A stretch of DNA of 12,247 nucleotides, from NCBI RefSeq assembly GCF_000721935.1, contig NZ_KL585414.1:49747-61993 (forward strand). The letters are read 5' to 3'. This document shows positions 6,055 through 12,247 of this stretch, piece after piece. Origin of the DNA: Streptomyces sp. NRRL WC-3549. Its GTDB lineage: Bacteria; Actinomycetota; Actinomycetes; Streptomycetales; Streptomycetaceae. Numbering within the stretch: position 1 is the first letter of the stretch; the number at the start of each line of letters is the position of its first letter. The position numbers and the translations under genes are program-made. The notes under the pieces are model-generated. The model searched no databases. It was not told where the DNA came from and saw nothing but the letters and a program-made list of their open reading frames with translations.

Positions 6055-6720
6055 TCAGCCGGTCAGCTCGACGTCCAGGCGCTCCCGCAGTGCGGCCACG
6101 GAGATGCCGTACGTCTCCAGCACCCGGACGCCGTCCGGGCCTACGGCGAAGACGCCGTGGTCGGTGTAGACGCGGTGGACGCAGCCGGGCCCGGTGAGCG
6201 GGTACGTGCAGGCGGGCACCAGCTTGGGCGCGCCGTCCCGGGTGAACAGCTTCATCATCACCAGCACCTGCCGGGCCCCCACGGCAAGGTCCATGGCGCC
6301 GCCGACGGCGGGGATCGCGTCAGGGTCGCCGGTGTGCCAGTTGGCCAGGTCGCCGTACTGGGAGACCTGGAAGGCGCCGAGGACGCACACGTCCAGGTGC
6401 CCGCCGCGCATCATCGCGAACGAGTCGGCGTGGTGGAAGTACGCCGCCCCGGGCAGCTCGGTGACGGGTACCTTGCCGGCGTTGGTGAGGTCAGGGTCGA
6501 TCTCGTCGTCGGTCGCGGCCGGGCCCATGCCGAGCATGCCGTTCTCGGTGTGCAGCACGATCCCGGCGTCGGGCGGCAGGTGCTCGGCGATCCGGGTCGG
6601 CTGCCCGATGCCGAGGTTGACGTAGGAGCCGGCCGGGATGTCGCGGGCGATGCGCGCGGCGAGTTCGTCGGTGGTGAGCGGGGCGCGGTCAGTCTGCTCC
6701 GGCACGGAGGACGTCATCAT
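6055..6720 (-). CDS. pcaJ: 3-oxoadipate CoA-transferase, subunit B
   Basis: This 221-residue beta subunit of the family I CoA-transferase transfers CoA from succinyl-CoA to 3-oxoadipate. The catalytic glutamate is in TENGMLGMGP (Glu59), the (S/T)ENG signature of subunit B. Further PcaJ landmarks are YVNLGIGQPT, FHHADSFAMMRGGHLD, VSQYGDLANWHTG, AVGGAMDLAVGARQV and TYPLTGPGCVHRVYTD. These match PcaJ rather than acetoacetate transferases, as far as I recall. The ATG overlaps the pcaI stop by 4 bases (6717-6720), so equal translation of the two subunits is expected. It is the last catabolic gene before the tetR gap. No protocatechuate or catechol ring-cleavage gene is visible to supply 3-oxoadipate. 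Confidence 0.9.
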   Translation of the reverse strand: MMTSSVPEQTDRAPLTTDELAARIARDIPAGSYVNLGIGQPTRIAEHLPPDAGIVLHTENGMLGMGPAATDDEIDPDLTNAGKVPVTELPGAAYFHHADSFAMMRGGHLDVCVLGAFQVSQYGDLANWHTGDPDAIPAVGGAMDLAVGARQVLVMMKLFTRDGAPKLVPACTYPLTGPGCVHRVYTDHGVFAVGPDGVRVLETYGISVAALRERLDVELTG

Positions 6721-7409
6721 CGGGCCCCTTCCACGGTGAGCCGACGGGCCTCGGCCCGTACGAGTCGGTCGACGAAGATGCCGGGCGTCACCACGGTCTC
6801 CGGGTCGATCCCCCCGGCCTGCACGATCTCGGTGACCTGGGCGATCACCGCGGTGGCGGCCGTGGCCATCACCGGCCCGAAGTTCCGGGCGGTCTTGCGG
6901 TACACCAGGTTCCCCCTGGTGTCCGCGCGGTGGGCGGAGATCAGCGCCACGTCGCCCTGAATGGGGAACTCCAGGACATGCACGCGTCCGTCGATCTCCC
7001 GGGTCTCCTTACCCTCGGCCAGCGGCGTGCCGACGCCGACCGGGCTGTAGAACGCGCCGACACCGGCCCCGGCGGCCCGCATCCGCTCGGCGAGCGTGCC
7101 CTGCGGCACGACCTCCAGCTCGACCCGGCCGGCCCGGTACAGGTCGTCGAAGACGTAGGAGTCGCTCTGCCGGGGGAAGGAGCAGATCACCTTGCGCACC
7201 CGGCCGGCCTTGAGCAGCGCGGCCAGGCCCACGTCGCCGTTGCCGGCATTGTTGGAAACGATCGTCAGGTCCCCGGCTCCCTGCCGAATGAGGGCGTCGA
7301 TCAGGTCGAACGGCATCCCGGCCAGGCCGAATCCGCCGACCAGGACGGTGGAGCCGTCCTCGACGCCGGCGACGGCCTCGTCGGTGGTGGCGGCGATGGT
7401 CGTGGTCAT
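6717..7409 (-). CDS. pcaI: 3-oxoadipate CoA-transferase, subunit A
   Basis: This 230-residue alpha subunit forms the CoA-transferase with PcaJ. The glycine-rich CoA-binding loop is VLVGGFGLAGMP (residues about 22-33). The strings TIVSNNAGNGDVGLAALL, VICSFPRQSDSYVFDDLYRAG, VVPQGTLAERMRAAG and NFGPVMA are close to pseudomonad PcaI as I recall it, which favours 3-oxoadipate over acetoacetate. The substrate remains an inference. It starts inside the thiolase stop codon (ATGA, 7406-7409) and ends inside the pcaJ start, giving tightly coupled translation from thiolase through both subunits. Length is normal for the family. Confidence 0.9.
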   Translation of the reverse strand: MTTTIAATTDEAVAGVEDGSTVLVGGFGLAGMPFDLIDALIRQGAGDLTIVSNNAGNGDVGLAALLKAGRVRKVICSFPRQSDSYVFDDLYRAGRVELEVVPQGTLAERMRAAGAGVGAFYSPVGVGTPLAEGKETREIDGRVHVLEFPIQGDVALISAHRADTRGNLVYRKTARNFGPVMATAATAVIAQVTEIVQAGGIDPETVVTPGIFVDRLVRAEARRLTVEGAR

Positions 7410-8599
7410 CCCTGGCTCACCTCACCTGTCACGTTCTCCAGGACGACGGCGAGGGCCTGGCCCACGCCGATGCAGATGGCCGCGACGCCCCAGCGCTCGC
7501 GCCGGTCCCGCAGCACCTCGGCGAGGGTGCCGAGGAGGCGGCCTCCGGAGGCGCCCAGCGGGTGTCCGAGGGCGATGGCCCCACCCCGGGTGTTGACGAT
7601 CTCCGGGTCCACGTCCCAGGCGTCCACGCAGGCCAGCGACTGCACGGCGAACGCCTCGTTCAGCTCGACGGCGCCGACGTCACCCCAGCCGATGCCGGCC
7701 CGGCGCAGCGCCTTCTCAGCGGCCTCTACGGGGGCGTGGCCGAACATCTGCGGTTCGACCGCGTGCACACCGCGCCCGGCGATCCGGGCCAGGGGGTCCC
7801 GGCCGATCCGGCCGGCCGCGGCGGAGGTGCCGAGCAGGAGGGCCGAGGCGCCGTCGCTCAGCGGGGAGGCGTTGCCCGCGGTGATCGTGCCGTCCGGGCG
7901 GAACGACGGTTTCAGGGCCGCCAGCTTCTCCGGGGAGGTGTCCGGGCGGATGCCCTCGTCGCGGGCGAGTCCCTCCACCGGCACGACCAGGCCGTCGTAG
8001 AAGCCCTCGTCCCAGGCAGCGGCCGCGAGGCGGTGCGAGCGGGCCGCGAACGCGTCCTGGCGTTCCCGGGAGATGCCGAACTTCTCCTGGAGCAGTTCGT
8101 TGCACTCGCCCAGCGAGAGCGTCCACTCCTTCGGCATCGCGGGGTTGACCAGCCGCCAGCCGAGGGTGGTGGAGACGGCCATGACGTCGCGGGCGGGGAA
8201 GGCCCGGTCCGGCTTGGGCAGCACCCAGGGGGCGCGGGTCATGGACTCCACGCCGCCCGCGACGACGACGTCGGCGTCGCCCGACTCCAGAGTGCGGGAG
8301 GCGGTGATCGCCGCGTCGAGGCTGGAGCCGCACAGCCGGTTCACGGTCGTGGCGGGCACGCTCACCGGCAGTCCGGCCAGCAGCGCCGCCATCCGGCCGA
8401 CGTTGCGGTTGTCCTCGCCGGCGCCGTTGGCGTTGCCCCACACCACGTCGCCGACGGCGGCGGGGTCCAGGTCCGGGGTCTTGTCGAGCAGGCTGGTCAG
8501 CGCGGTCGCGGCGAGGTCGTCGGGGCGCACCCCGGCGAGTGCGCCGCCGAACCGGCCGAACGGGGTGCGAGTCGCCGCGTACAGATGAGCGTCGCTCAT
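7406..8599 (-). CDS. pcaF: 3-oxoadipyl-CoA thiolase (acetyl-CoA acyltransferase)
   Basis: This 397-residue thiolase cleaves 3-oxoadipyl-CoA with CoA to succinyl-CoA and acetyl-CoA. Catalytic features are the nucleophile Cys90 in NRLCGSS, the ELNEAFAVQ motif, the histidine in GGAIALGHPLGASG, and the second cysteine in CIGVGQALAVVLE. RTPFGRFGGALAGVR and GEDNRNVGRMA are typical of PcaF. The usual GQG after the second cysteine reads GQA here, a mild change. The frame stays open far upstream, but MSDAHLYAATRTP at 8599 is the proper N-terminus, and its ATG overlaps the hydroxylase stop by 4 bases. Together with the two CoA-transferase subunits it forms the last two steps of the beta-ketoadipate pathway. 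Confidence 0.92.
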   Translation of the reverse strand: MSDAHLYAATRTPFGRFGGALAGVRPDDLAATALTSLLDKTPDLDPAAVGDVVWGNANGAGEDNRNVGRMAALLAGLPVSVPATTVNRLCGSSLDAAITASRTLESGDADVVVAGGVESMTRAPWVLPKPDRAFPARDVMAVSTTLGWRLVNPAMPKEWTLSLGECNELLQEKFGISRERQDAFAARSHRLAAAAWDEGFYDGLVVPVEGLARDEGIRPDTSPEKLAALKPSFRPDGTITAGNASPLSDGASALLLGTSAAAGRIGRDPLARIAGRGVHAVEPQMFGHAPVEAAEKALRRAGIGWGDVGAVELNEAFAVQSLACVDAWDVDPEIVNTRGGAIALGHPLGASGGRLLGTLAEVLRDRRERWGVAAICIGVGQALAVVLENVTGEVSQG

Positions 8600-9864
8600 G
8601 CCGCGCCCCCCGCGAGGGCCGCTTCGCCGACCGGCGCCGAGGACAGCGGGATCGGCGTGAACATCTCCGGTTCCTGGTCCGGCGTCACGGCGGTCGGACC
8701 GAACAGCCAGTCGGTGAAGGAGTAGTCGTAGGTATCGCGGGCGCGCAGCAGGGCGTTGCGCTGCTCGCGGGCAGGGCCGTCGAGGTGCCACAACTCGCCC
8801 CAGGCGCGGGAGGTGCTCAGCACGCGCCGGCAGTGCTCGGGCCGGACGGCCTCGTAGGCGGCGAGCGCGGCGCTCCAGTCGACCGTGCCGCCCTCGGCGC
8901 GGTGGCGGGCGACGTGCTCGCCCAGCACCCAGCCGTCCTCGACGGCCATGATCGCGCCCTGTGCGATGTACTGCAGCGGCGGGTGCGCGGAGTCGCCGAG
9001 CAGCGCGATCCGGCCGTGCACCCACTGCATGATCGGGTTGCGGTCGTACATCCGCCACCACTTGTCCCGCCACATGAAGGGGAGACCGTCGCGGACGAAG
9101 TCGCAGGTGTCGGCGAAGGCGGCGTCGAGTTCGTCGGGTGTGCCCCAGTCGTCCCGCCCGGCCAGGGCCTTGGGTGACTCGAACACGGCGACCTGGTTGA
9201 GCAGTTCGCCGCCGCGCAGGCCGTAATGGACGAAGTGGCAACGGGGGCCGACGTACACCACGACCTCGCCGAGGTCGACGGACGTCACCCTCGGCTGCTC
9301 GGCGGGGACGGTGCCGCGGTAGGCGACGTACGCCGAGGAGACGGGCTCGTCGTCGACGAGCAGCCCGCGGGCGACGGAGTGCAGGCCGTCCGCCGCGATC
9401 ACGACGCCGGCCTCGTGGGTCTCGCCGGAGGCGAGGGTCACGCGGGCACCGGCCCTGGTGTTCTCGTACGAGGTCACCTGCGCGTCGTTGATCAGCTCGA
9501 CACCGGCGCGCTCGCACGCGCGCAGCAGCAGGCCGTGCAGGTCGCTGCGGTGGATGACCAGGTACGGGTAGCCGTAGCGCTGCTCCAGGTGGCGCAGGTC
9601 GAGCCGGGTCAGCTCGTCGCCGTCGACGGCGTCGCGCATGACCATCGCGTCCGGGACCACGCCGAGGCTCTTGGCCTCCTCCAGGAGGCCGTAGTCGTCG
9701 AGGATGCGGGTGCAGTTGGGGGCGAGCTGGATGCCGGCGCCGACCTCGCCGAAGGCGGGGGCGCTCTCCAGCAGGCGGACGCCCAGGCCCTGGCGGGTGA
9801 GCGAGAAGGCGGCGCCAAGGCCGCCGATGCCGCCGCCGACGACGATCACATCAGGGTGGGACAT
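8596..9864 (-). CDS. 3-hydroxybenzoate 6-hydroxylase (FAD monooxygenase)
   Basis: This 422-residue group A flavoprotein monooxygenase should convert 3-hydroxybenzoate to gentisate with NADH and O2. It has the FAD motif VVGGGIGGLGAA (Gly10, Gly12, Gly15), the DG motif at Asp159-Gly160, and GD at Gly290-Asp291 in ALLGDSAHPPLQY. Compared with the Rhodococcus jostii RHA1 enzyme as I recall it, the catalytic His (here His210 in GPRCHF) and Gln (here Gln298 in PPLQY) are both kept. Long strings such as LRGGE.LNQVAVFESP, MWGELWHLDG-like and RARDT..Y.FTDWL also agree. ATG 9864 is preferred over GTG 9873: GAGGAG (9878-9873) lies 8 bases upstream of it and would overlap the GTG. It begins 13 bases after the isomerase stop. 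Confidence 0.93.
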   Translation of the reverse strand: MSHPDVIVVGGGIGGLGAAFSLTRQGLGVRLLESAPAFGEVGAGIQLAPNCTRILDDYGLLEEAKSLGVVPDAMVMRDAVDGDELTRLDLRHLEQRYGYPYLVIHRSDLHGLLLRACERAGVELINDAQVTSYENTRAGARVTLASGETHEAGVVIAADGLHSVARGLLVDDEPVSSAYVAYRGTVPAEQPRVTSVDLGEVVVYVGPRCHFVHYGLRGGELLNQVAVFESPKALAGRDDWGTPDELDAAFADTCDFVRDGLPFMWRDKWWRMYDRNPIMQWVHGRIALLGDSAHPPLQYIAQGAIMAVEDGWVLGEHVARHRAEGGTVDWSAALAAYEAVRPEHCRRVLSTSRAWGELWHLDGPAREQRNALLRARDTYDYSFTDWLFGPTAVTPDQEPEMFTPIPLSSAPVGEAALAGGAA

Positions 9865-9872
9865 GGGATGCA

Positions 9873-9878
9873 CTCCTC
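9873..9878 (-). promoter_or_regulatory. Ribosome-binding site that sets the hydroxylase start
   Basis: GAGGAG on the minus strand overlaps the last base of the isomerase TAG stop. It lies 8 bases before ATG 9864, an ideal spacing. This rejects the GTG at 9873 as the start of the hydroxylase. Confidence 0.75.
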
Positions 9879-10513
9879 TACAGCCAGGGGCCGAGCGCGG
9901 GGGCGCCGGCGAGCGAGTGGGGCCGGCCCGCCAGCCAGGCGGCGACCTCCGCCGGCGGGCCGTCGGGCAGCTCGGCCAGTCCGCGCTTCGCCCGGATCTC
10001 GGCGACGAGCGCGGTCAGGAAACCCTTCGGCAGATCGGCGAAGGTGACGACGCCGGTGCCGAGGTCGACGGCGTGGACACACACCTCGCGGGCCCGCATC
10101 CACGGCAGCTCTGTGGCGGGGAGGGTACGGCCCTGGGCGGTGACGACCTCGCGCCCCCGCTGCTCGTCGGTGAGTCCGTCCAGTCCCGCCGCCAGCTTGT
10201 GCGCGGAGGCCGTCAGCCAGGAGCGGAGCTCGTCGGCCGACAGTGCGGGGCCCTTGGCGATGCCGGCGGCGCGCTCCTCGGCGGAGGCGTACATCGGCGT
10301 CTCCTCGCCGGTGGCCGCCCAGTGCACCAGGTTGCCGAGCGCGTCTGCGTTGGCGGCGACGTGCGCCACCAGGTGCCTGCGCGTCCAGTCCGGCAGCAGG
10401 CTGGGCGCCGAGAAGGCATCCTCGTCCAGTCCCGCAACGGCGTCGAGCAGCAGCTCGGTGCCGGTACTGGCCCAGGCGCACGCGTCGTTGAGAGTGCGCG
10501 GGGCGCCGGTCAT
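9878..10513 (-). CDS. Mycothiol-dependent maleylpyruvate isomerase
   Basis: This 211-residue protein of the DinB-like maleylpyruvate isomerase family isomerises maleylpyruvate (from gentisate ring opening) to fumarylpyruvate, using mycothiol as cofactor in actinobacteria. The N-terminal helical domain carries LPDWTRRHLVAHVAANADAL with the metal ligand His51. Glu143 and His147 in MRAREVCVHAVDL complete the Zn site, agreeing with the Corynebacterium glutamicum enzyme (His52, Glu144, His148 as I recall). The ATG overlaps the fumarylpyruvate hydrolase stop by 4 bases (10510-10513). A mycothiol rather than glutathione-type isomerase supports an actinobacterial host. Confidence 0.92.
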   Translation of the reverse strand: MTGAPRTLNDACAWASTGTELLLDAVAGLDEDAFSAPSLLPDWTRRHLVAHVAANADALGNLVHWAATGEETPMYASAEERAAGIAKGPALSADELRSWLTASAHKLAAGLDGLTDEQRGREVVTAQGRTLPATELPWMRAREVCVHAVDLGTGVVTFADLPKGFLTALVAEIRAKRGLAELPDGPPAEVAAWLAGRPHSLAGAPALGPWL

Positions 10514-11337
10514 CCCTCGACCACCTTGTTGGAGCAGGCGCCCAGGCCGGCGATCTCGGTGACGACGGTCTGGCCGGGCAGCAGGAACACCTTCGGGTCA
10601 CGGGCGTTGCCCACGCCGGCCGGAGTGCCGGTGGCGATGATGTCGCCGGGCCGCAGCGTGATGACGGCGGAGATGTACTGGACCAGGAACACCGGGTCGA
10701 ACAGCAGCGTGCCGGTGTCGTCCCGCTGCATGACCTCTCCGTCGACGGTCGTGCGCACCTCGAGCGCGGGGCGTACGCCGCCGACCTCGTCGGGGGTGAC
10801 GACGTACGGTCCGACCGGGGTGGTGGCCTCCCAGATCTTGCCCTGAGTCCACTCGATGGTGCGGAACTGCCAGTCGCGCAGCGAGATGTCGTTCATGACG
10901 GTGAAGCCGGCGATGGCGTCGGCGGCCTGCTGCTCGTCGGCGCGCCGGACCTGCTTGCCGATGACGACGGCCAGTTCGACCTCCCAGTCGAGGGTGTCGG
11001 TCTCGGCCGGCTTGGCGATGTCGTCGTTCGCGCCGATCAGGGTCTCGGCAAACTTGGGGAACAGGGTCGGGTAGCTGGGCAGCTCCCGTCCCATCTCCTT
11101 GATGTGGTTGGTGTAGTTGTGGCCGACGCAGACCACCTTGGAGGGGTTCGGGACGACCGGCGCGAAGTCGGCGCCCTCGACCGGGTAGGCGGTGCCGGAC
11201 GCGGCGGTGGCCTTGCCCTGCCAGTCGTCCTCGGCGAACAGCTCGCCCAGGTCGGCGTAGCCGAGGTCGACGAGGATGTCGCCGTTGAGGCGGACCGCCC
11301 GGGTGCCGTCGACGGTGCGGAGGGTGGCGAGTTTCAT
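10510..11337 (-). CDS. Fumarylpyruvate hydrolase (FAH family)
   Basis: This 275-residue fumarylacetoacetate-hydrolase-family enzyme, in this context, hydrolyses fumarylpyruvate to fumarate and pyruvate, the last step of the gentisate pathway. The catalytic C-terminal domain begins near residue 65 (SKVVCVGHNYTNHIKEMG, with the conserved His73). The metal ligands are Glu119 and Glu121 in WEVELAVVIGK and Asp150 in MNDISLRDWQ. GDIIATGTPAGVG and KVFLLPGQTV are family signatures. FAH-fold enzymes share these motifs across several substrates, so the assignment leans on the neighbouring gentisate dioxygenase and maleylpyruvate isomerase. It starts 2 bases after the dioxygenase stop. Confidence 0.9.
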   Translation of the reverse strand: MKLATLRTVDGTRAVRLNGDILVDLGYADLGELFAEDDWQGKATAASGTAYPVEGADFAPVVPNPSKVVCVGHNYTNHIKEMGRELPSYPTLFPKFAETLIGANDDIAKPAETDTLDWEVELAVVIGKQVRRADEQQAADAIAGFTVMNDISLRDWQFRTIEWTQGKIWEATTPVGPYVVTPDEVGGVRPALEVRTTVDGEVMQRDDTGTLLFDPVFLVQYISAVITLRPGDIIATGTPAGVGNARDPKVFLLPGQTVVTEIAGLGACSNKVVEG

Positions 11338-11339
11338 GG

Positions 11340-12230
11340 TCAGGCGTCCTTCTGGGTGCGGTTTAGCTTCAGCGCCTCGAAGACGGGCGCGTCGGAGAAA
11401 CGGAACAGGTCGAGGGCGCCCGAGTCGGAGTCGGACGAACCGGCCTCGGACTTCGCGGAGAACGGCTCCCAGGACGGGACGACGAACAGGTCACCGCGGG
11501 TGACCGTCCAGGACCTGTCGCCGACGGTCACCACGCCGGATCCGTCGAAGACCTGGTAGACGGAGGAGCCGGTCTCGCGCGCCGGCGCGGTCTCGGCGTC
11601 GCGGGCGACGCGGTGGAACTCGGCGCGGATCGTCGGCAGAGCGTCGGAGCCGTCGTGCGGGTTGGAGTACCGCACCGCGGCGTGGCCGGGCTCGACGGTG
11701 CCGCCGAAGCCCTCCTTCTCCAGCAGCAGTTGGTCGCGCAGGGCGGCGTCCGTGTACTCCCACTTGTACGACAGCAGGGGGCATGTGTATAAGAGACAGG
11801 GGTGGCCCCACAGCCGCTCGGAGCGGGAGCGCTCGGGGGTGATCCGCTCGGCGTCGCTGATCTCGTCGCGTCCGAACTCGAAGAACTGTGCCTCGGTGAC
11901 GTACTGGAACGGGATGTCCAGGCCGTCGATCCAGGCCATCGGCTCGGAGGTGGCGTTGTGGTGGGCGTGCCAGTTCCAGCCGGCCTGCGGCAGGAAGTCG
12001 CCGCGGTTCATCGGCACGGGGTCACCGCCGACGACCGTCCACACGCCCGAGCCCTCGACGACGAAGCGGAAGGCGTGCTGGGTGTGGCGGTGCTCGGGGG
12101 CGTCCTCGCCGGGCATGAGGTACTGGATGGCGGCCCACAGCGTCGGCGTGGCGAAGGGCCTGCCGCCGAGGGAGGGGTTGGCCAGCGCGATGGCGCGGCG
12201 CTCGCCGCCGCGGCCGACGGGGACCAGGTC
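11340..12230 (-). CDS. Gentisate 1,2-dioxygenase, N-terminally truncated and interrupted by adaptor sequence
   Basis: This is about 296 residues of a bicupin gentisate dioxygenase, which normally has roughly 350-370. It opens gentisate to maleylpyruvate with Fe(II) and O2. The first cupin shows APEHRHTQHAFRFVVEG (His47, His49 of this fragment) and WNWHAHHN (His88). The second cupin is VYQVFDGSGVVTVGD through GDLFVVPSWEPF. The upstream end is not a real start, because the frame runs into adaptor sequence at 12231-12247. Codons at 11783-11799 (reading CLLYTC, between GHP and PLLSYKWEYT) are also adaptor-derived. They replace the variable linker expected between the two cupin domains, although the frame stays open. 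The true gene is probably intact in the organism. Its promoter lies outside the window. Confidence 0.85.
   Translation of the reverse strand, partial: DLVPVGRGGERRAIALANPSLGGRPFATPTLWAAIQYLMPGEDAPEHRHTQHAFRFVVEGSGVWTVVGGDPVPMNRGDFLPQAGWNWHAHHNATSEPMAWIDGLDIPFQYVTEAQFFEFGRDEISDAERITPERSRSERLWGHPCLLYTCPLLSYKWEYTDAALRDQLLLEKEGFGGTVEPGHAAVRYSNPHDGSDALPTIRAEFHRVARDAETAPARETGSSVYQVFDGSGVVTVGDRSWTVTRGDLFVVPSWEPFSAKSEAGSSDSDSGALDLFRFSDAPVFEALKLNRTQKDA
11783..11799 (+). other. Internal Nextera/Tn5 mosaic-end adaptor (assembly artefact)
   Basis: ATGTGTATAAGAGACAG is 17 of the 19 bases of the hyperactive Tn5 mosaic end used in tagmentation libraries. It interrupts the dioxygenase gene. The 9 bases on either side do not match each other, so no Tn5 target duplication is present. 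This is artefact, not genomic sequence. Confidence 0.97.
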
Positions 12231-12247
12231 CTGTCTCTTATACACAT
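12231..12247 (-). other. Terminal Nextera/Tn5 mosaic-end adaptor (contig edge artefact)
   Basis: CTGTCTCTTATACACAT is the inverted copy of the adaptor at 11783-11799 and ends the sequence. In translation it yields the well-known false N-termini MYKRQ and MCIRDR. Real sequence stops at 12230. Confidence 0.98.

Noticed and set aside
8600..9517. In-frame N-terminal extension of the thiolase by 306 residues
   Set aside because: It lies antisense-free but wholly inside the hydroxylase gene in another frame, is Arg-rich, and the thiolase N-terminus begins naturally at 8599 with a 4-base overlap.
11783..12247. A Tn5/IS50-like transposon or genuine terminal inverted repeats
   Set aside because: The hyperactive 19-base mosaic end is an engineered sequence, the enclosed DNA encodes dioxygenase rather than transposase, the orientation is that of a tagmented insert, and no 9-base target duplication is present.
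12008..12247. Small reading frames starting MCIRDR or MYKRQ at the contig end
   Set aside because: These starts are translations of the adaptor itself.
1..12247. tRNA, rRNA, CRISPR array, prophage or insertion-sequence genes
   Set aside because: No repeat-spacer pattern, transposase, integrase or recognisable RNA gene was seen on either strand. Almost all of the window is accounted for by catabolic, redox and regulatory genes.

Overview
This is a high-GC window with ATGA-type overlaps between genes, GTG starts, a mycothiol-type maleylpyruvate isomerase and actinobacterial redox partners. It points to an actinomycete, most likely Streptomyces or a close relative. It reads as an aromatic-acid catabolic island. 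The right edge (12231-12247) is sequencing-adaptor sequence, so it is a contig end rather than a biological boundary.

Left part. Two phosphotriesterase-family (amidohydrolase-fold) genes lie in tandem on the minus strand (1-661, truncated by the window start, and 702-1682). The first keeps the visible metal ligands. The second has lost nearly all of them and looks like a pseudoenzyme. A 238-base divergent intergenic region (1683-1920) holds a good minus-strand promoter candidate and a cluster of palindromes. From there the plus strand carries a complete class I cytochrome P450 system: a CYP199-like P450 (1921-3093), a small three-cysteine ferredoxin (3090-3278) and a ferredoxin reductase (3275-4417). 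A LysR regulator (4428-5351) follows 10 bases later.

Right part. A long minus-strand operon is transcribed from beyond the right edge leftwards: gentisate 1,2-dioxygenase (partial, 11340-12230), fumarylpyruvate hydrolase, mycothiol-dependent maleylpyruvate isomerase, 3-hydroxybenzoate 6-hydroxylase, 3-oxoadipyl-CoA thiolase (pcaF) and the two 3-oxoadipate CoA-transferase subunits (pcaI, pcaJ). A TetR regulator (5359-5967) follows after 87 bases and converges on lysR. Most junctions are 4-base overlaps, which suggests translational coupling.

How it fits together. 3-Hydroxybenzoate is hydroxylated to gentisate, the ring is opened to maleylpyruvate, isomerised to fumarylpyruvate and cleaved to fumarate and pyruvate. 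pcaIJF instead finish the separate beta-ketoadipate route (3-oxoadipate to succinyl-CoA and acetyl-CoA), whose ring-cleavage genes are not in this window. The P450 resembles methoxybenzoate O-demethylases, so it may feed hydroxybenzoates into one or both routes; this is inference. The role of the phosphotriesterase pair is unknown.

Quality warning. The gentisate dioxygenase gene contains an internal 17-base Nextera (Tn5 mosaic-end) sequence at 11783-11799, and an inverted copy ends the contig. The 431 bases between them look like a single untrimmed library insert, so the gene is chimeric or gapped as given.
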